Positions 46,205-55,623 of a stretch of 64,000 nucleotides of DNA are shown here, piece after piece. The stretch's first letter is position 1; each line of letters begins with the position of its first letter. This stretch comes from Fluviispira vulneris (GTDB lineage: Bacteria > Bdellovibrionota_B > Oligoflexia > Silvanigrellales > Silvanigrellaceae): NCBI RefSeq assembly GCF_014281055.1, contig NZ_JACRSE010000003.1:310001-374000 (forward strand), written 5' to 3'. The translations under genes were made by a program, and so were the position numbers. Under the pieces are notes generated by a model that was given only the letters and a program-made list of their open reading frames with translations, was not told where the DNA came from and searched no databases.

Positions 46205-47587
46205 TTAAGCGACCTTTTCTTTTTTTAATAATACAGAATCTTTATTTGGGTTATAGCTGCGAGCTGCATATAAGAAAGATAAGAATAAGCAAGCAAAAAT
46301 ACCGCAAGCAATAGTGACAATAAAAAAACTATTCCAACCAAATTTATCAATTATAATACCAACAGGGCCACCAGCAACAAATGCACCTAAATAGCCTATC
46401 CATCCAATAAATCCAGTTGAAGTTGCTGCAGCTTTCTTGTGTGATAGTTCAACTGCTGCAATACCGATTAGCATCTGTGGACCAAAAATAAAGAAGCCAA
46501 GTGCACCAACAATAAGAATATCTAAATACAAATTCGATACTGACATCTGCCAGAAAATAGAAATTAATATAGTAACGAAAACTGTGTATAGGAAATTAAC
46601 TGGTCCTCTTCCGCCTTTAAATAATTTATCAGATAACCAACCTGCAGCAAGACTGCCAAAGACTCCACCAATCTCAAAAGCAAAAATAACTTTTCCTGCA
46701 TCCATAGAGCTCGTATAGCCTTTTTGTTTCATTAAATATGGCATCGTCCAATCATTAATCGCAACTCTTATAATGTAAATAAAGAAGTATGCTCCAGCCA
46801 AAATCCAGATATATTTATTTCTCAAAATATACTTCATAAATATTTCTTTTACAGTAATTGTTTTTTCTGCATTTTCTTTTAACTGCGTAGAAAGTAATTC
46901 TTCATTTTTATACTTTTCAATTGGAGGCAAGCCTAAAGTAGCAGGTGTATCGCGCAAGCGATTGATAAGCAACAATCCACTGACAATAGCTATTCCTCCA
47001 GCAACATACATTGAGGAACGCCATCCCCAATATTCCACACAAAACGCTATGAGTAGAGGTACAAGCGCTCCTCCTAAATTGTGTGATGTATTCCAGGCTC
47101 CCCACCAGCGTCCACGCTCAGATTGAGAATACCAATAGGTTAGAAATTTTGCGCAGGGAGGCCAGCCGAATCCTTGAAACCAGCCATTGAGCATCCAGCA
47201 CATAGCAAAAATCCAAAAAGATGAAGCCGTACCAAATATAATATTTAAAACTCCGGTTAAGATGAGACCAATGGCCATAAAAAATCTTGCATTCGCATTG
47301 TCAGAAAGCATACCGCTGATGAATTTACTCAACCCATAGCTAATAGCCATAATACTGCCAATCCAGCCTAAACTTGCTTTGTCCATATTTAAATCCACAG
47401 CTAAACTTGGTATGGCAAAAGTAAAAGATTTTCGCGTGACGTAATAGACTGCATAGCCGAAATACATTGAGTAAAAGATTCTTATTCGCCAATGTTTGTA
47501 GTCATTGTCTATAGTTCTTGCATCAGTTATTTCAGGTAGAGGTTTAGGTTGCTTTAGCGAAGAAAATAAAGCAGAAAATTTAGCCAT
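46205..47587 (-). CDS. organophosphate:Pi antiporter (GlpT/UhpT/UhpC family)
   Basis: A 460-residue MFS protein of the OPA family. The N-terminal YVTRKSFTFAIPSLAVDL is the family motif (YxxRxxFxxAxPxL), and GWFQGFGWPPCAKFLTYWYS and RGRWWGAWNTSHNLGG are the signature of GlpT/UhpT/UhpC. These take up sugar or glycerol phosphates in exchange for Pi, or sense them. Substrate not assignable. TAGGAG 5 nt before the ATG. Confidence 0.9.
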   Translation of the reverse strand: MAKFSALFSSLKQPKPLPEITDARTIDNDYKHWRIRIFYSMYFGYAVYYVTRKSFTFAIPSLAVDLNMDKASLGWIGSIMAISYGLSKFISGMLSDNANARFFMAIGLILTGVLNIIFGTASSFWIFAMCWMLNGWFQGFGWPPCAKFLTYWYSQSERGRWWGAWNTSHNLGGALVPLLIAFCVEYWGWRSSMYVAGGIAIVSGLLLINRLRDTPATLGLPPIEKYKNEELLSTQLKENAEKTITVKEIFMKYILRNKYIWILAGAYFFIYIIRVAINDWTMPYLMKQKGYTSSMDAGKVIFAFEIGGVFGSLAAGWLSDKLFKGGRGPVNFLYTVFVTILISIFWQMSVSNLYLDILIVGALGFFIFGPQMLIGIAAVELSHKKAAATSTGFIGWIGYLGAFVAGGPVGIIIDKFGWNSFFIVTIACGIFACLFLSFLYAARSYNPNKDSVLLKKEKVA

Positions 47588-48021
47588 AGAAACTCCTACG
47601 GGGAAGCTTTTTTAAAACATCATTTATTATTAAAGAGTTATCAAAACATCTGTTAGACAGGTGTTAAAAAAACATCTGGAATTACACTCTTAATGCACTC
47701 TTTTGAAAATAACCATAGCTAGACAGGAAAATTTGCTAATAATATACTCACTAGATAATATTTATGTATTAAAATATTATTGTAAATAATTAGAATTATA
47801 ATTAATATCATAGGTTATTTTTTGTAAATACATTTTAAATATAAAAATAATATAATAAAACTATAAATTTTATTATATAACAAGCTTTCTTGTGCAAGAA
47901 AATGTGGGTGTGAATTTCTATAAAAAAAGCCGCGCATAGAAATAGATTCCAATCATTTCTATCCACGGGTAAAAAATTTAACGAAATGCATGAGACATTT
48001 GCAGATTGGCTCAGGAAGAAC
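47588..48021. other. 434-nt intergenic region without a gene
   Basis: A/T-rich spacer between the OPA transporter start and the lipoprotein stop. It should hold the transporter's promoter and the lipoprotein's terminator (47924-47968). I see no ORF with a ribosome site and no tRNA. Confidence 0.6.
47924..47968 (-). terminator. rho-independent terminator of the small lipoprotein gene
   Basis: On the minus strand the arms ATAGAAAT-GATT and AATC-ATTTCTAT (plus coordinates 47936-47962) form a 12-bp stem with one bulged base. Outer CCG/CGG pairs extend it, and TTTTTTT follows about 4-7 nt later (in 47924-47930). It is about 55 nt past the stop of the gene at 48022. Confidence 0.7.
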
Positions 48022-48345
48022 CTATATTAAAGCTCCACGAAATTTTATTAGGCATAAATTTTTATTTTTATTTTCTTTTGATTTTTGCTGCTCAAAATCC
48101 TTTAGGAGATCATTTTCATCGATTTCATTCAGCAAAGGATTATCAATATCAAAAAGATCTTCTTGAACTGAAGTGCTAAAATCACTTTGATCTGCCTTTT
48201 CATTATTCTCAGTTTCTTGCAGAATATGAGATTCATTTTCAAAAGAAAGATTTGTATGCTTAACTTCTGCTTTAGATAGCTTATATTCGCAAGAGCAAAG
48301 AAAATTTAAGCTCACACAACTGGCCAAAATAAATATTAGTTTCAC
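48022..48345 (-). CDS. small lipoprotein
   Basis: 107 residues with a signal peptide ending in FLCSC (the lipobox Leu-Cys-Ser-Cys; the lipidated Cys is probably the second). The mature part is hydrophilic and rich in Glu, Asp, Asn and Lys, typical of a surface-attached small lipoprotein. No family recognised. It is preceded by a 7-bp inverted repeat at 48410-48446 and followed by the terminator 47924-47968, so it looks monocistronic. Confidence 0.65.
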   Translation of the reverse strand: MKLIFILASCVSLNFLCSCEYKLSKAEVKHTNLSFENESHILQETENNEKADQSDFSTSVQEDLFDIDNPLLNEIDENDLLKDFEQQKSKENKNKNLCLIKFRGALI

Positions 48346-48409
48346 TATGAGTCCTTTATAAGGTTTTTGTATAATATTCTGTAATTAAAGTGAAATTTAC
48401 GGAAATTAA

Positions 48410-48446
48410 TCCCTAGAATTCATCCATGCGTCAGAGATGCTAGGGA
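48410..48446. terminator. inverted repeat between O-methyltransferase and lipoprotein
   Basis: TCCCTAG (48410-48416) and CTAGGGA (48440-48446) frame a 23-nt loop. On the minus strand the stem is followed by TTAATTTCC, a weak T-tract. It may end the O-methyltransferase operon. Its arm sequence resembles the stem at 26453-26481 (CCCTAG/CTAGGG core). Confidence 0.4.
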
Positions 48447-48521
48447 AAACCAAGGAAAAATGCAATAAAATAATGCGAAATAATATTTATTGGTATAACT
48501 ATATGATATCAATGGATGGTT

Positions 48522-49190
48522 TTAAGAGACGCGCACACCGACCGTCAAACCTTCACCTGTTGGAAGAATTGTAGCAATAAATTGTGAATTATTAGCAATT
48601 CTATGGTTAAATTCACGAATGCTCTTAACTTGTTTTTCTAATTCTAAAGTCTCAAAATGATTGTCGTTAATATGGCCCCAAGCAAAGGTATTGTCTGCTA
48701 TTATCACCCCGCCAATTTTAATATTTTTTTCAGCCCAAGTGAGATAATCTGGATAAGAAACCTTGTCAGCATCGATGAAAATGGCATCAAATGGAGCTTC
48801 TTTCTCAAGCTTTGCAAGAACAGTGATTGCTGAGCCTAGATGTTGTTTTACCAAGTGATCTACTTTTGCATTTTTAAAAGATTGTGCTGCTGCATCATAG
48901 TGTTTTTGCTCGATTTCAATTGTGTGTAAAATTCCTTTATTTCTCATACCTCTTGCAATACAAATTCCTGAGTATCCAGCAAGAGTTCCTATTTCTACAA
49001 TTTTTTCAGCTTTTGCCATGGATATAAGAATTTCTAAGTGTTTCCCATCCATGTCATTGACATGAATTCCCGGAATATCCAATTTTTTTGCTCTTTCACG
49101 AATTTCTTTTAAAATATTGTCTTCAGGTTTGAAAGTATTTAAAGCATAAGCCGCAATATTTTTATCATTTTGAGAAAATTCTTTTTGCAT
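48522..49190 (-). CDS. class I SAM-dependent O-methyltransferase
   Basis: A 222-residue enzyme of the caffeoyl-CoA/catechol O-methyltransferase type. Motif I is KIVEIGTLAGYSGICIA (SAM-binding), APFDAIFIDADKVSYPDYL contains the metal-binding Asp, and IGGVIIADNTF follows, with Asp-Asn metal ligands. It should methylate small phenolic or catechol substrates; the natural substrate is not readable. GAGGG precedes the ATG. It is the last gene of a minus-strand series beginning at the DsbA-like gene. Confidence 0.9.
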   Translation of the reverse strand: MQKEFSQNDKNIAAYALNTFKPEDNILKEIRERAKKLDIPGIHVNDMDGKHLEILISMAKAEKIVEIGTLAGYSGICIARGMRNKGILHTIEIEQKHYDAAAQSFKNAKVDHLVKQHLGSAITVLAKLEKEAPFDAIFIDADKVSYPDYLTWAEKNIKIGGVIIADNTFAWGHINDNHFETLELEKQVKSIREFNHRIANNSQFIATILPTGEGLTVGVRVS

Positions 49191-49282
49191 ATGTCCCTCA
49201 TTTATTAAAATCAGAATTCTTCATTAAGAACAAAATGTGTAGAGCAATTATTCATATATCATAAAAGATTGAATATGGCAAT

Positions 49283-49621
49283 TTACCAATAATCAGCTTG
49301 AATTGTGATATCACCTTTGACTCTACATAGGCAGGCTAATCTTTCGTCAGGTGATTTTTGATTTTTTGTAAGGGTTTCTTTTTCAAAATCATTTTTTTCT
49401 GAGATAGAAGAGGGATATTTTTCTGTTACTTTAAGATGACAAGCTCCACAAACACCAACGCCAGAGCAAGCTGAGCCTATAGGCAATCCCCTTTTCCTGA
49501 TAAATACCCATAAATTTGAGCCTCCACGCATTTGAAACTCATCTATTTTTTTCCCAGTTCTATTTAAGACTGTTACTGTAATTAATTTTGCAAGAATTTC
49601 TTTGCTTGGGACTTTTTCCAT
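49283..49621 (-). CDS. 2Fe-2S ferredoxin
   Basis: 112 residues, plant-type [2Fe-2S] fold: CSGVGVCGAC (CxxxxxCxxC) and the fourth ligand in LACLCR, with the typical spacing. It carries electrons to an oxygenase or reductase not seen here. Its ATG has GAGAAG upstream and it starts 16 nt after enoyl-CoA hydratase, so they are probably co-transcribed. Linked function with the O-methyltransferase is possible, but not shown. Confidence 0.88.
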   Translation of the reverse strand: MEKVPSKEILAKLITVTVLNRTGKKIDEFQMRGGSNLWVFIRKRGLPIGSACSGVGVCGACHLKVTEKYPSSISEKNDFEKETLTKNQKSPDERLACLCRVKGDITIQADYW

Positions 49622-49637
49622 TCACTTCTCATTCATA

Positions 49638-50417
49638 TCAAAATTGAGCAGGTCTTTTTTCAATAAACGCACTGATCCCTTCGATCGACTCAGTTTGGTT
49701 TAATAAGTTACCAAAATGATGCGATTCTATATCACAAGCCTCTTGAAAATTACAGTTTTCACCAGAGCGTATAACGTGTTTTGCAGCTTTTACAGCTAAA
49801 GGTGAATTTTTAATTATTTTATCAGCGATTTGTTCAGTAAAAGCATGAAGATCTTCATGCTTTACAACATGATTGATTAAACCAAAAGTATATGCTTCTG
49901 AGGCTGAATATCTTTCTGCAGTTGCAATCCATTCAATGGCCCTTGCTGTTCCTATTCGTTTTCTTAGTCGTTGCGTTCCAGAAAACCCTGGAATAAGTCC
50001 AAGAGTCACTTCAGGCAAAGAAAATCGTGCATTCTCTGAAGCAATTATAAAATCGCATGCAAGAGCAAGTTCAAGTCCCCCTCCTAGGGCATAACCTTGT
50101 ACCCTTGCAATAGTAATTTGGGGGAGTTGTTCGAGTGAATTAAATATTTCTGCTCCCCACTTGGAGAAGTTTTCTCCTTCTCTATTTTTATTATGCAATT
50201 CTTGTAACTCTTTTATATCTGCGCCAGCAACAAAAGATTTGTCACCAGATCCACTTACAATCAAGACATGAACTGATTTATTATTTTTTAAAATTTCGCA
50301 ATATTTCTTTATTTCAGCTAATACATTTTTATTTAATGCATTTAATGCTTTGGGACGATTGATTTCTAAATATGCCTTTTTATCTTTTATTTCAAATTGA
50401 ATAATATTTTCTGACAT
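49638..50417 (-). CDS. enoyl-CoA hydratase/isomerase-family protein
   Basis: 259 residues from the ATG at 50417 (GGAG 6 nt upstream). Crotonase signatures: SGSGDKSFVAGADIKEL with the oxyanion region, GYALGGGLELALACDFIIA, and RFSLPEVTLGLIPGFSGTQRL with the catalytic Glu positions. Typically hydrates trans-2-enoyl-CoA in beta-oxidation. Fits with the acyl-CoA dehydrogenases at 32-35 kb, although not adjacent. Confidence 0.92.
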   Translation of the reverse strand: MSENIIQFEIKDKKAYLEINRPKALNALNKNVLAEIKKYCEILKNNKSVHVLIVSGSGDKSFVAGADIKELQELHNKNREGENFSKWGAEIFNSLEQLPQITIARVQGYALGGGLELALACDFIIASENARFSLPEVTLGLIPGFSGTQRLRKRIGTARAIEWIATAERYSASEAYTFGLINHVVKHEDLHAFTEQIADKIIKNSPLAVKAAKHVIRSGENCNFQEACDIESHHFGNLLNQTESIEGISAFIEKRPAQF

Positions 50418-50503
50418 ATAATTCTCCAAAATAATATAGACTACAGTCTTAGAAAACTTTGGTCTATATTATTTTATATTTTAAAGATCTGCTATTTGAA
50501 TTT

Positions 50504-51619
50504 TTAATTTTTTGCAGCAAGTTCTTTTTTGATAATTTGGTCGAATTCAATTTTAGGCTGTGCTCCCATGAGTTGAGTTCCGTTGATATAAAACGCAGGT
50601 GTTGCGTTGATACCAAGTTTCTGTCCATATTCAATTTCACTTACAATTTTTTCTTTAACTGAAGAATCATTTTTGCATTTATTGAATTCATTTAAATTTA
50701 GACCAATATTTTGTGCAATTTTATTGTACAATGCTGGCCCAAGTTTTGTGTTGTTTGCGAATAAAGCTTCATGCATTTGCCAATACTTATTTTGTTGGTA
50801 AGCGCATTCTGCTGCAATGGCTGAATTCATTGCTTCAGGGTGAATTTGTGTAATTGGAAAATTTTTAAAGACAAAGCGTACTTTGCCTTTATACTCTTTT
50901 AATATTTCTTCTACAACTTTATTGGCATTTGCACAGAAAGGACATTGAAAATCGGCAAATTCAACGATTGTAATAGGCGCATCGTTTGCACCCCTACTTG
51001 GTGAGTTTCCGACATCAATTTTTACTTTGGGCTGAAATGGTTTTGGCATTCCTGTGACTTCAATTATCCCTTTTGCGCTCGCATCGGCTATAAAGTTTTT
51101 AAAATATGTATTTCTTTTTTCTTCACTTAAATAATTACGGACCATAGCAGCTTGTTCGTTAAAAGGTTTTCCTTTTAAGCGGGGGTGGTCAGCATTTTGT
51201 GTTATAAAAGATTTGATTTCTTCTGGGGATACAGTTTGAATTTCTTCGAGAAACATCTGTTGTGCAGTGGATAAACTTGCGATATTTTTTTTCTTCATAT
51301 AGTCTTTAATGACATTATCAAAATATCTTTTTGCTAATAATTCTTCAACTATAGTATACACTTTACTCTCTGCGTCAAATAGACTTTGACGCTCTTGAGA
51401 AGATAATTCTGAACGTTTTAAGATTGTATTGCTATATGTTCCTAAGGAGTCAGCAGAAAAGTTTTGTGAAAAATCTAAGCTTTTTGGTATGCTCACAGCA
51501 CTTGGAGTCGTTGAGTTTGAATTGGAAAATCTTTTGTAGTCGTGAAAAAAAAGAGGAATTGAGCCTGCTATAGCCGCTATAATAAAGACTCCACCAATGA
51601 TAAATTTTCCTGATGACAT
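50504..51619 (-). CDS. DsbA-like thiol-disulfide oxidoreductase with long N-terminus
   Basis: 371 residues; an N-terminal membrane helix (FIIGGVFIIAAIAGSIPLFF) anchors it to the inner membrane. A helical region of about 150 residues precedes the thioredoxin domain, which holds the CPFC active site (FADFQCPFCANA) and the cis-Pro loop ATPAFYING. The DsbA/FrnE-like domain should form or isomerise disulfides in the periplasm. The extra N-terminal region resembles that of DSBA-type proteins with a SurA-like or peptidyl-prolyl accessory segment, but this is not certain. AAGGAG before the ATG. Confidence 0.85.
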   Translation of the reverse strand: MSSGKFIIGGVFIIAAIAGSIPLFFHDYKRFSNSNSTTPSAVSIPKSLDFSQNFSADSLGTYSNTILKRSELSSQERQSLFDAESKVYTIVEELLAKRYFDNVIKDYMKKKNIASLSTAQQMFLEEIQTVSPEEIKSFITQNADHPRLKGKPFNEQAAMVRNYLSEEKRNTYFKNFIADASAKGIIEVTGMPKPFQPKVKIDVGNSPSRGANDAPITIVEFADFQCPFCANANKVVEEILKEYKGKVRFVFKNFPITQIHPEAMNSAIAAECAYQQNKYWQMHEALFANNTKLGPALYNKIAQNIGLNLNEFNKCKNDSSVKEKIVSEIEYGQKLGINATPAFYINGTQLMGAQPKIEFDQIIKKELAAKN

Positions 51620-51692
51620 GAAAACTCCTTATGAATACATACGAATTGAACTGGTTCCTTCTGTTGCTCTTAAGAAGGGCAGTTCAAGGTCT

Positions 51693-52514
51693 CTATTTAT
51701 TTTGCACGCTTTTGATATTTTCAGCAAGTTCTTTAGCGTAACGTGATTCTTCAGTCGTCCCATCAATATTTGGCAGTGTTTCAGCTTTTTTAAAAAGTTC
51801 CAAGGCCATATTTTTGTCGCCTGTTTTTTCTTTAAGGATCCCAAGATACATTGTATTTAAGCGAAATTTTGGACTTGTTTTTATTGCTTTATTAAAATAT
51901 TCTTCTGCAATTTTTTTATCACCAAAAGAAATAATGCCACCAGGTAATTCTTGATAATATCGGCCAAGAATTCTATATGGCCCCGCCCAGTGGTAGTTAG
52001 GATCAATATTTGCAGCTTCAATTAATGCATCTCTTCCTGGTTTTGCATTGCTTAATGCAGTAAAAATTCCTTTTTCAAGTCCGAAAGATCCAAGATCGAT
52101 TGCATACCAATAATGTCCTTCTACACGCTTTGGATTTATTTTTCTTGCAATTTCCCCAGCTTCATAGCCAAATTTAAATATTTTAATTTTGTCATCGCTC
52201 GTAAAATTTTCACGAAGTATAAAATTTCCACCGTAATATGCTAATCTAGCAATTCTCCAAGCTATTTCAAAATCATTTGGTACTTTATGTCTTGCTTTAA
52301 GAAGAACTGCTATTTCTTTTTCTGTGGATTCACCATGTCGTTTTTCCCACAAGAGATCGAGATGCTGAATTGAATATGTAAATTTAATTTGATCGGTTTT
52401 TTGATTTGTGTCTAAATCATTTGCAAAAGAGCTCAAAGGAAATGCACTTGAAAATAAGACAGCTGTAGATAATATAATATTTTTTATATTTGAATTATAT
52501 AAAGGAAAAAACAT
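51693..52514 (-). CDS. secreted TPR-like repeat protein
   Basis: 273 residues from ATG 52514 (AGGGG 6 nt upstream). A signal peptide (NIILSTAVLFSSAFPLSSFA) ends at about residue 32. The mature part is helical with TPR-like periodicity (AWRIARLAYYGGNF, YEAGEIARKINPKR, YWYAIDLGSFG, DPNYHWAGPYRILGRYY, AEEYFNKAIKTSPKFRLN), typical of outer-membrane-associated TPR proteins. Between DsbA and metK in the same direction. No enzyme motif. Confidence 0.75.
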   Translation of the reverse strand: MFFPLYNSNIKNIILSTAVLFSSAFPLSSFANDLDTNQKTDQIKFTYSIQHLDLLWEKRHGESTEKEIAVLLKARHKVPNDFEIAWRIARLAYYGGNFILRENFTSDDKIKIFKFGYEAGEIARKINPKRVEGHYWYAIDLGSFGLEKGIFTALSNAKPGRDALIEAANIDPNYHWAGPYRILGRYYQELPGGIISFGDKKIAEEYFNKAIKTSPKFRLNTMYLGILKEKTGDKNMALELFKKAETLPNIDGTTEESRYAKELAENIKSVQNK

Positions 52515-52609
52515 TTGTACCCCTATCGACAATTTGAGAAATTAATTCAATTTCGATAGGGTATATTTTTTTTCAAAGGCTGTAAATAATTTAATTTACT
52601 AAAAATTAA

Positions 52610-53854
52610 TTAAACACAGTGTTTAAGGTCATCAATTTTATTTAGCTTTTCCCAAGGAAAATGATTCCTACCAAAATGACCGTAGGACGCGGTTTCATGA
52701 TATGTGAAATTATTATTTTGTGGATTTAACAGATCAAAAGTTTTTACGATACCTGAAGGAGTCATATCAAATACTTTTCTCACAGCATTTTCAATTTTTG
52801 CTCTTTCAACTTTTTCTGTCCCATAGGTATTTACATTCACGCTCACAGGTTGAGCTACGCCGATTGCATAAGCAATTTGTACGAGAGCTCTTTCTGCTAA
52901 GCCCGCAGCGACGATATTTTTAGCGATATAGCGGCCCATATAAGCTGCAGAACGATCCACTTTAGAGGGATCTTTTCCTGAAAATGCTCCACCACCATGT
53001 GCACCATGACCACCATAAGTATCAACAATAATTTTACGTCCTGTTAATCCGCAATCTCCCTGTGGGCCACCAATTACAAATTTTCCAGTAGGATTTATAT
53101 GGTATTTTGTATTTGAGTCTAGCAGATTTGAAGGAATAGTTTTTTTAATAATATTTTCAATTACAAAATTTCTTATAGTTTCTTGGGAAACACCATCTGC
53201 GTGCATTGTGCTTACAACGACAGTGTCAATTCTCTTCATTTTTCCATTGTGATATTCAACAGTCACTTGAGATTTTGCGTCTGGGCGTAGCCAATTGACA
53301 CTGCCTTCTTTTCTTGCCTTCGAAAGATTGCGCAAAACTGAGTGAGCATATTGGAGAGTCGCAGGCATGTATTCAGGAGTTTCATTTGTAGCATATCCAA
53401 ACATCATACCTTGATCGCCGGCACCTTGTTCTTTATGTAACCCTTCGCCTTCATTTACGCCCTGGGCAATGTCAGGAGATTGTTGATCGATAGAAACAAT
53501 CACACCACAGCTTCTATATTCAAAACCATTATTAGGGTCGTCATAGCCGATTTTCTTAATAACATTACGTGCTATATCAGAATAACTTTGCATTTTACGT
53601 GAGAGTTTTTTCTCGTTACTGTGGACAGTTTCCGTATTTAATGTGATCTCACCTGCAATAACGACGAGTCCTGTTTTGCACAAGGCTTCACATGCGACTC
53701 GAGCTTTAGGGTCGAAGGTCAATAATTCATCAAGAATCCCGTCAGATATTTGATCGGCAACTTTATCTGGATGTCCTTCGCTGACACTTTCAGAAGTAAA
53801 ATATGTAATTTCTGGTGAAGAAGAAGAGGTCAAGAAAAGCGAGCGTTGAAACAT
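52610..53854 (-). CDS. metK: S-adenosylmethionine synthetase
   Basis: Forms S-adenosylmethionine from ATP and methionine. 414 residues from the ATG at 53854, with AAAGG upstream; the longer frame to 53890 lacks the consensus start. Landmarks: [36 protein letters not shown], the phosphate loop [16 protein letters not shown] and the [13 protein letters not shown] region. rnpB lies 80 nt upstream on the same strand, so read-through from it may contribute to expression. Identification is secure. Confidence 0.97.
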   Translation of the reverse strand: MFQRSLFLTSSSSPEITYFTSESVSEGHPDKVADQISDGILDELLTFDPKARVACEALCKTGLVVIAGEITLNTETVHSNEKKLSRKMQSYSDIARNVIKKIGYDDPNNGFEYRSCGVIVSIDQQSPDIAQGVNEGEGLHKEQGAGDQGMMFGYATNETPEYMPATLQYAHSVLRNLSKARKEGSVNWLRPDAKSQVTVEYHNGKMKRIDTVVVSTMHADGVSQETIRNFVIENIIKKTIPSNLLDSNTKYHINPTGKFVIGGPQGDCGLTGRKIIVDTYGGHGAHGGGAFSGKDPSKVDRSAAYMGRYIAKNIVAAGLAERALVQIAYAIGVAQPVSVNVNTYGTEKVERAKIENAVRKVFDMTPSGIVKTFDLLNPQNNNFTYHETASYGHFGRNHFPWEKLNKIDDLKHCV

Positions 53855-53891
53855 ATTATGATTTCCTTTCATATCAACCGCTGCGAACAAG

Positions 53892-53921
53892 GTTACCTTT
53901 ATTTATTCTACAAAAGGTAAC
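53892..53921 (-). promoter_or_regulatory. 9-bp stem-loop in the metK leader
   Basis: GTTACCTTT (53892-53900) and AAAGGTAAC (53913-53921) pair perfectly around 12 nt. On the minus strand it lies between the rnpB T-run and metK. It is preceded, not followed, by T's, so it is not a terminator of rnpB; a leader element or an RNA processing site are options. Confidence 0.5.
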
Positions 53922-53934
53922 AAAAAAAATTAAT

Positions 53935-54285
53935 TCGGGCAATTTATAAGCCGGATTCTGTTTCTACTACAATTTCTCTTGATGCTACGTTGCCGTAACA
54001 TTCTTTGCAGTCAACCCGAGTGTGATAGCGAGCCGAGCAGGCTCTCCACCCCTATTTGACTTTGCTTCGAGTGGGGTTTGCCAGACCGATTGTCACCAAC
54101 CGCATCCGTGAGCTCTTACCTCACGTTTTCACCATTGCCGGCCTTGCGGCTTAGGCTGTTTGTTTTCTGTTGCACTTTCCGTCGAGTTACCCCGCCTGGC
54201 CGTTAGCCAGCACTCTGCTCTTTGAAGTCCGGACTTTCCTCGCTCCTGTTTGGCAGGTCGCGCTGTAGTTCAATTACCCGAGTTG
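53935..54285 (-). ncRNA. rnpB: RNase P RNA (bacterial type A)
   Basis: Catalytic RNA of RNase P, which trims tRNA 5' leaders. Read on the minus strand, it has the P4 core and universally conserved GAGGAAAGTCCGGAC, the AACAGAAAACAAAC segment, GGTAAGAGCTCACG, and the end AACAGAATCCGGCTTATA. P1 pairs CGGGTAATT (54272-54280) with AATTGCCCG (53936-53944) with one G-U pair. A TTATAT -10 lies just before the 5' end (about 54292-54297), and T8 follows the 3' end. The bounds are accurate to a few bases. Confidence 0.93.
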
Positions 54286-54604
54286 AGATTCATATAATCT
54301 CTCCCACTTCAAAGCAAGACAGTTTCAAAATATTTTCTTAAAATGGAGAAGATTTGCGTAAATGATTTGAATATTAGGAGAATACATCGAGTCGGAAGCA
54401 TTTTTTGTCAATTGATTTGTTTAATTAATGATTATTTAATTGGGCTCTGAACAGAATAATATAGTTATTTTTGAATAATCTTACAAAATATTTTATCAAA
54501 AAAAGAATATTCTAAAACTTAAAGCCAATTGTGTGCTACAAATTTAAATATTCTTTCTACTTCTTTTATAGTTTTTTAAAATCATTAATATCTTTGCTTC
54601 AAAA
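54286..54604. other. intergenic spacer upstream of rnpB
   Basis: Holds the rnpB promoter (-10 TTATAT at about 54292-54297) and the 3' side of the CHAP gene. The rest is A/T-rich, with no ORF or repeat that I can support. Confidence 0.5.
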
Positions 54605-55330
54605 TCAAATATTCTTTATTAATCGTTTCCAGCCAATAATATTAACGTCATCATTTTTAAAATACTTTTCTTTTGTTTCATAGCTTAAGTCTGTTATATA
54701 ATACGTATTGTTTTCATGATTTAGTATTACTCTACGTGAATAGAGATTTGTGTTTTCCCATTTTTTGTTTTGATAATTTTCTTCGGCTATGTCTACAAAT
54801 AAATTCTCAAGGTCTACGTTGACTATGATAGCAACATGTCCATAGTGGAGCTCGGAACTCTTTCCATAGATTAATATATCACCTTCAGCTGGGGGAGTTG
54901 AATTGCCGTTGACAAAGTTATCAAAGTATAAATTTTTATTATTCAATAAATCCTTAGTTTCATTTTGATTCCATATTTCAAAGGCTGAGTCCACAGAATG
55001 AATAACAATATTTTGGTTTTGTAGAACCCATCTTCTAGCATACTCAACACACTGCCACGGTATGCCAATCCAAACATCACTAGAAAGGCCAGTATCTTTA
55101 GCTAAAAAAGTAATACCTTCCGTAGCATTTTTATATATGCAAGATGAATTACAGTTTGAATAGGCTTTAACTTCTCTACTGCTACCTATGAAATCCCCAA
55201 ATGGGACAACACAATCGACAGTGCAGTTAGGGGATGTCGCTTCGAAGCGAGGTACTTCAAATGAATGAGAAAAAGCCTTAAATTGAGTGGAAATAAAAAC
55301 GAATAATGTAACAATATGCAATAATTTCAT
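54605..55330 (-). CDS. secreted CHAP-domain amidase
   Basis: 241 residues from the ATG at 55330, preceded by GGAGG. The signal peptide MKLLHIVTLFVFISTQ ends at about residue 24. The CHAP (cysteine, histidine-dependent aminohydrolase/peptidase) features are GIPWQCVEYARRWV (catalytic Cys region, in the style of glutathionylspermidine amidase) and LHYGHVAIIVNV (catalytic His). CHAP enzymes cut peptidoglycan cross-bridges or amide bonds. A secreted wall or prey-wall amidase is plausible. Not adjacent to an obvious partner. Confidence 0.82.
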   Translation of the reverse strand: MKLLHIVTLFVFISTQFKAFSHSFEVPRFEATSPNCTVDCVVPFGDFIGSSREVKAYSNCNSSCIYKNATEGITFLAKDTGLSSDVWIGIPWQCVEYARRWVLQNQNIVIHSVDSAFEIWNQNETKDLLNNKNLYFDNFVNGNSTPPAEGDILIYGKSSELHYGHVAIIVNVDLENLFVDIAEENYQNKKWENTNLYSRRVILNHENNTYYITDLSYETKEKYFKNDDVNIIGWKRLIKNI

Positions 55331-55437
55331 GGGTTCCTCCAACAAAAAATGACCATAAATAAAAAAAAATGACTTGTAAATATTTTTTTAATAAAATAAA
55401 TTCCAAAGCTTTATCATGGATTTGTTCAAAGTATAGA

Positions 55438-55480
55438 TAGACCATTGCAAGGGTAGGTCTTGGAGTAAGACTCTGGTCTA
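55438..55480. promoter_or_regulatory. nested inverted repeat upstream of the CHAP gene
   Basis: Outer arms TAGACCA (55438-55444) and TGGTCTA (55474-55480) enclose inner arms GTCTT (55457-55461) and AAGAC (55467-55471). It sits about 110 nt before the CHAP start. No T-run follows, so an operator or a structured leader is more likely than a terminator. Confidence 0.4.
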
Positions 55481-55623
55481 TTAGAAGTGCGAGCTAATGG
55501 ACTGTAGTTACATAATTGCTCCAATAAATATATAGCATGTATGAGCCCTTACAGAAATTCATAGTCCGATTCTAACAAAAAATAACAGATAGTAAGTCTT
55601 TTATAGCTATGATTACTTTTTAT

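Noticed and set aside
53935-54285. SAM riboswitch upstream of metK
   Set aside because: The conserved structure is RNase P RNA, with P4 core and P1 pairing; no SAM-I/II/III signature was seen.
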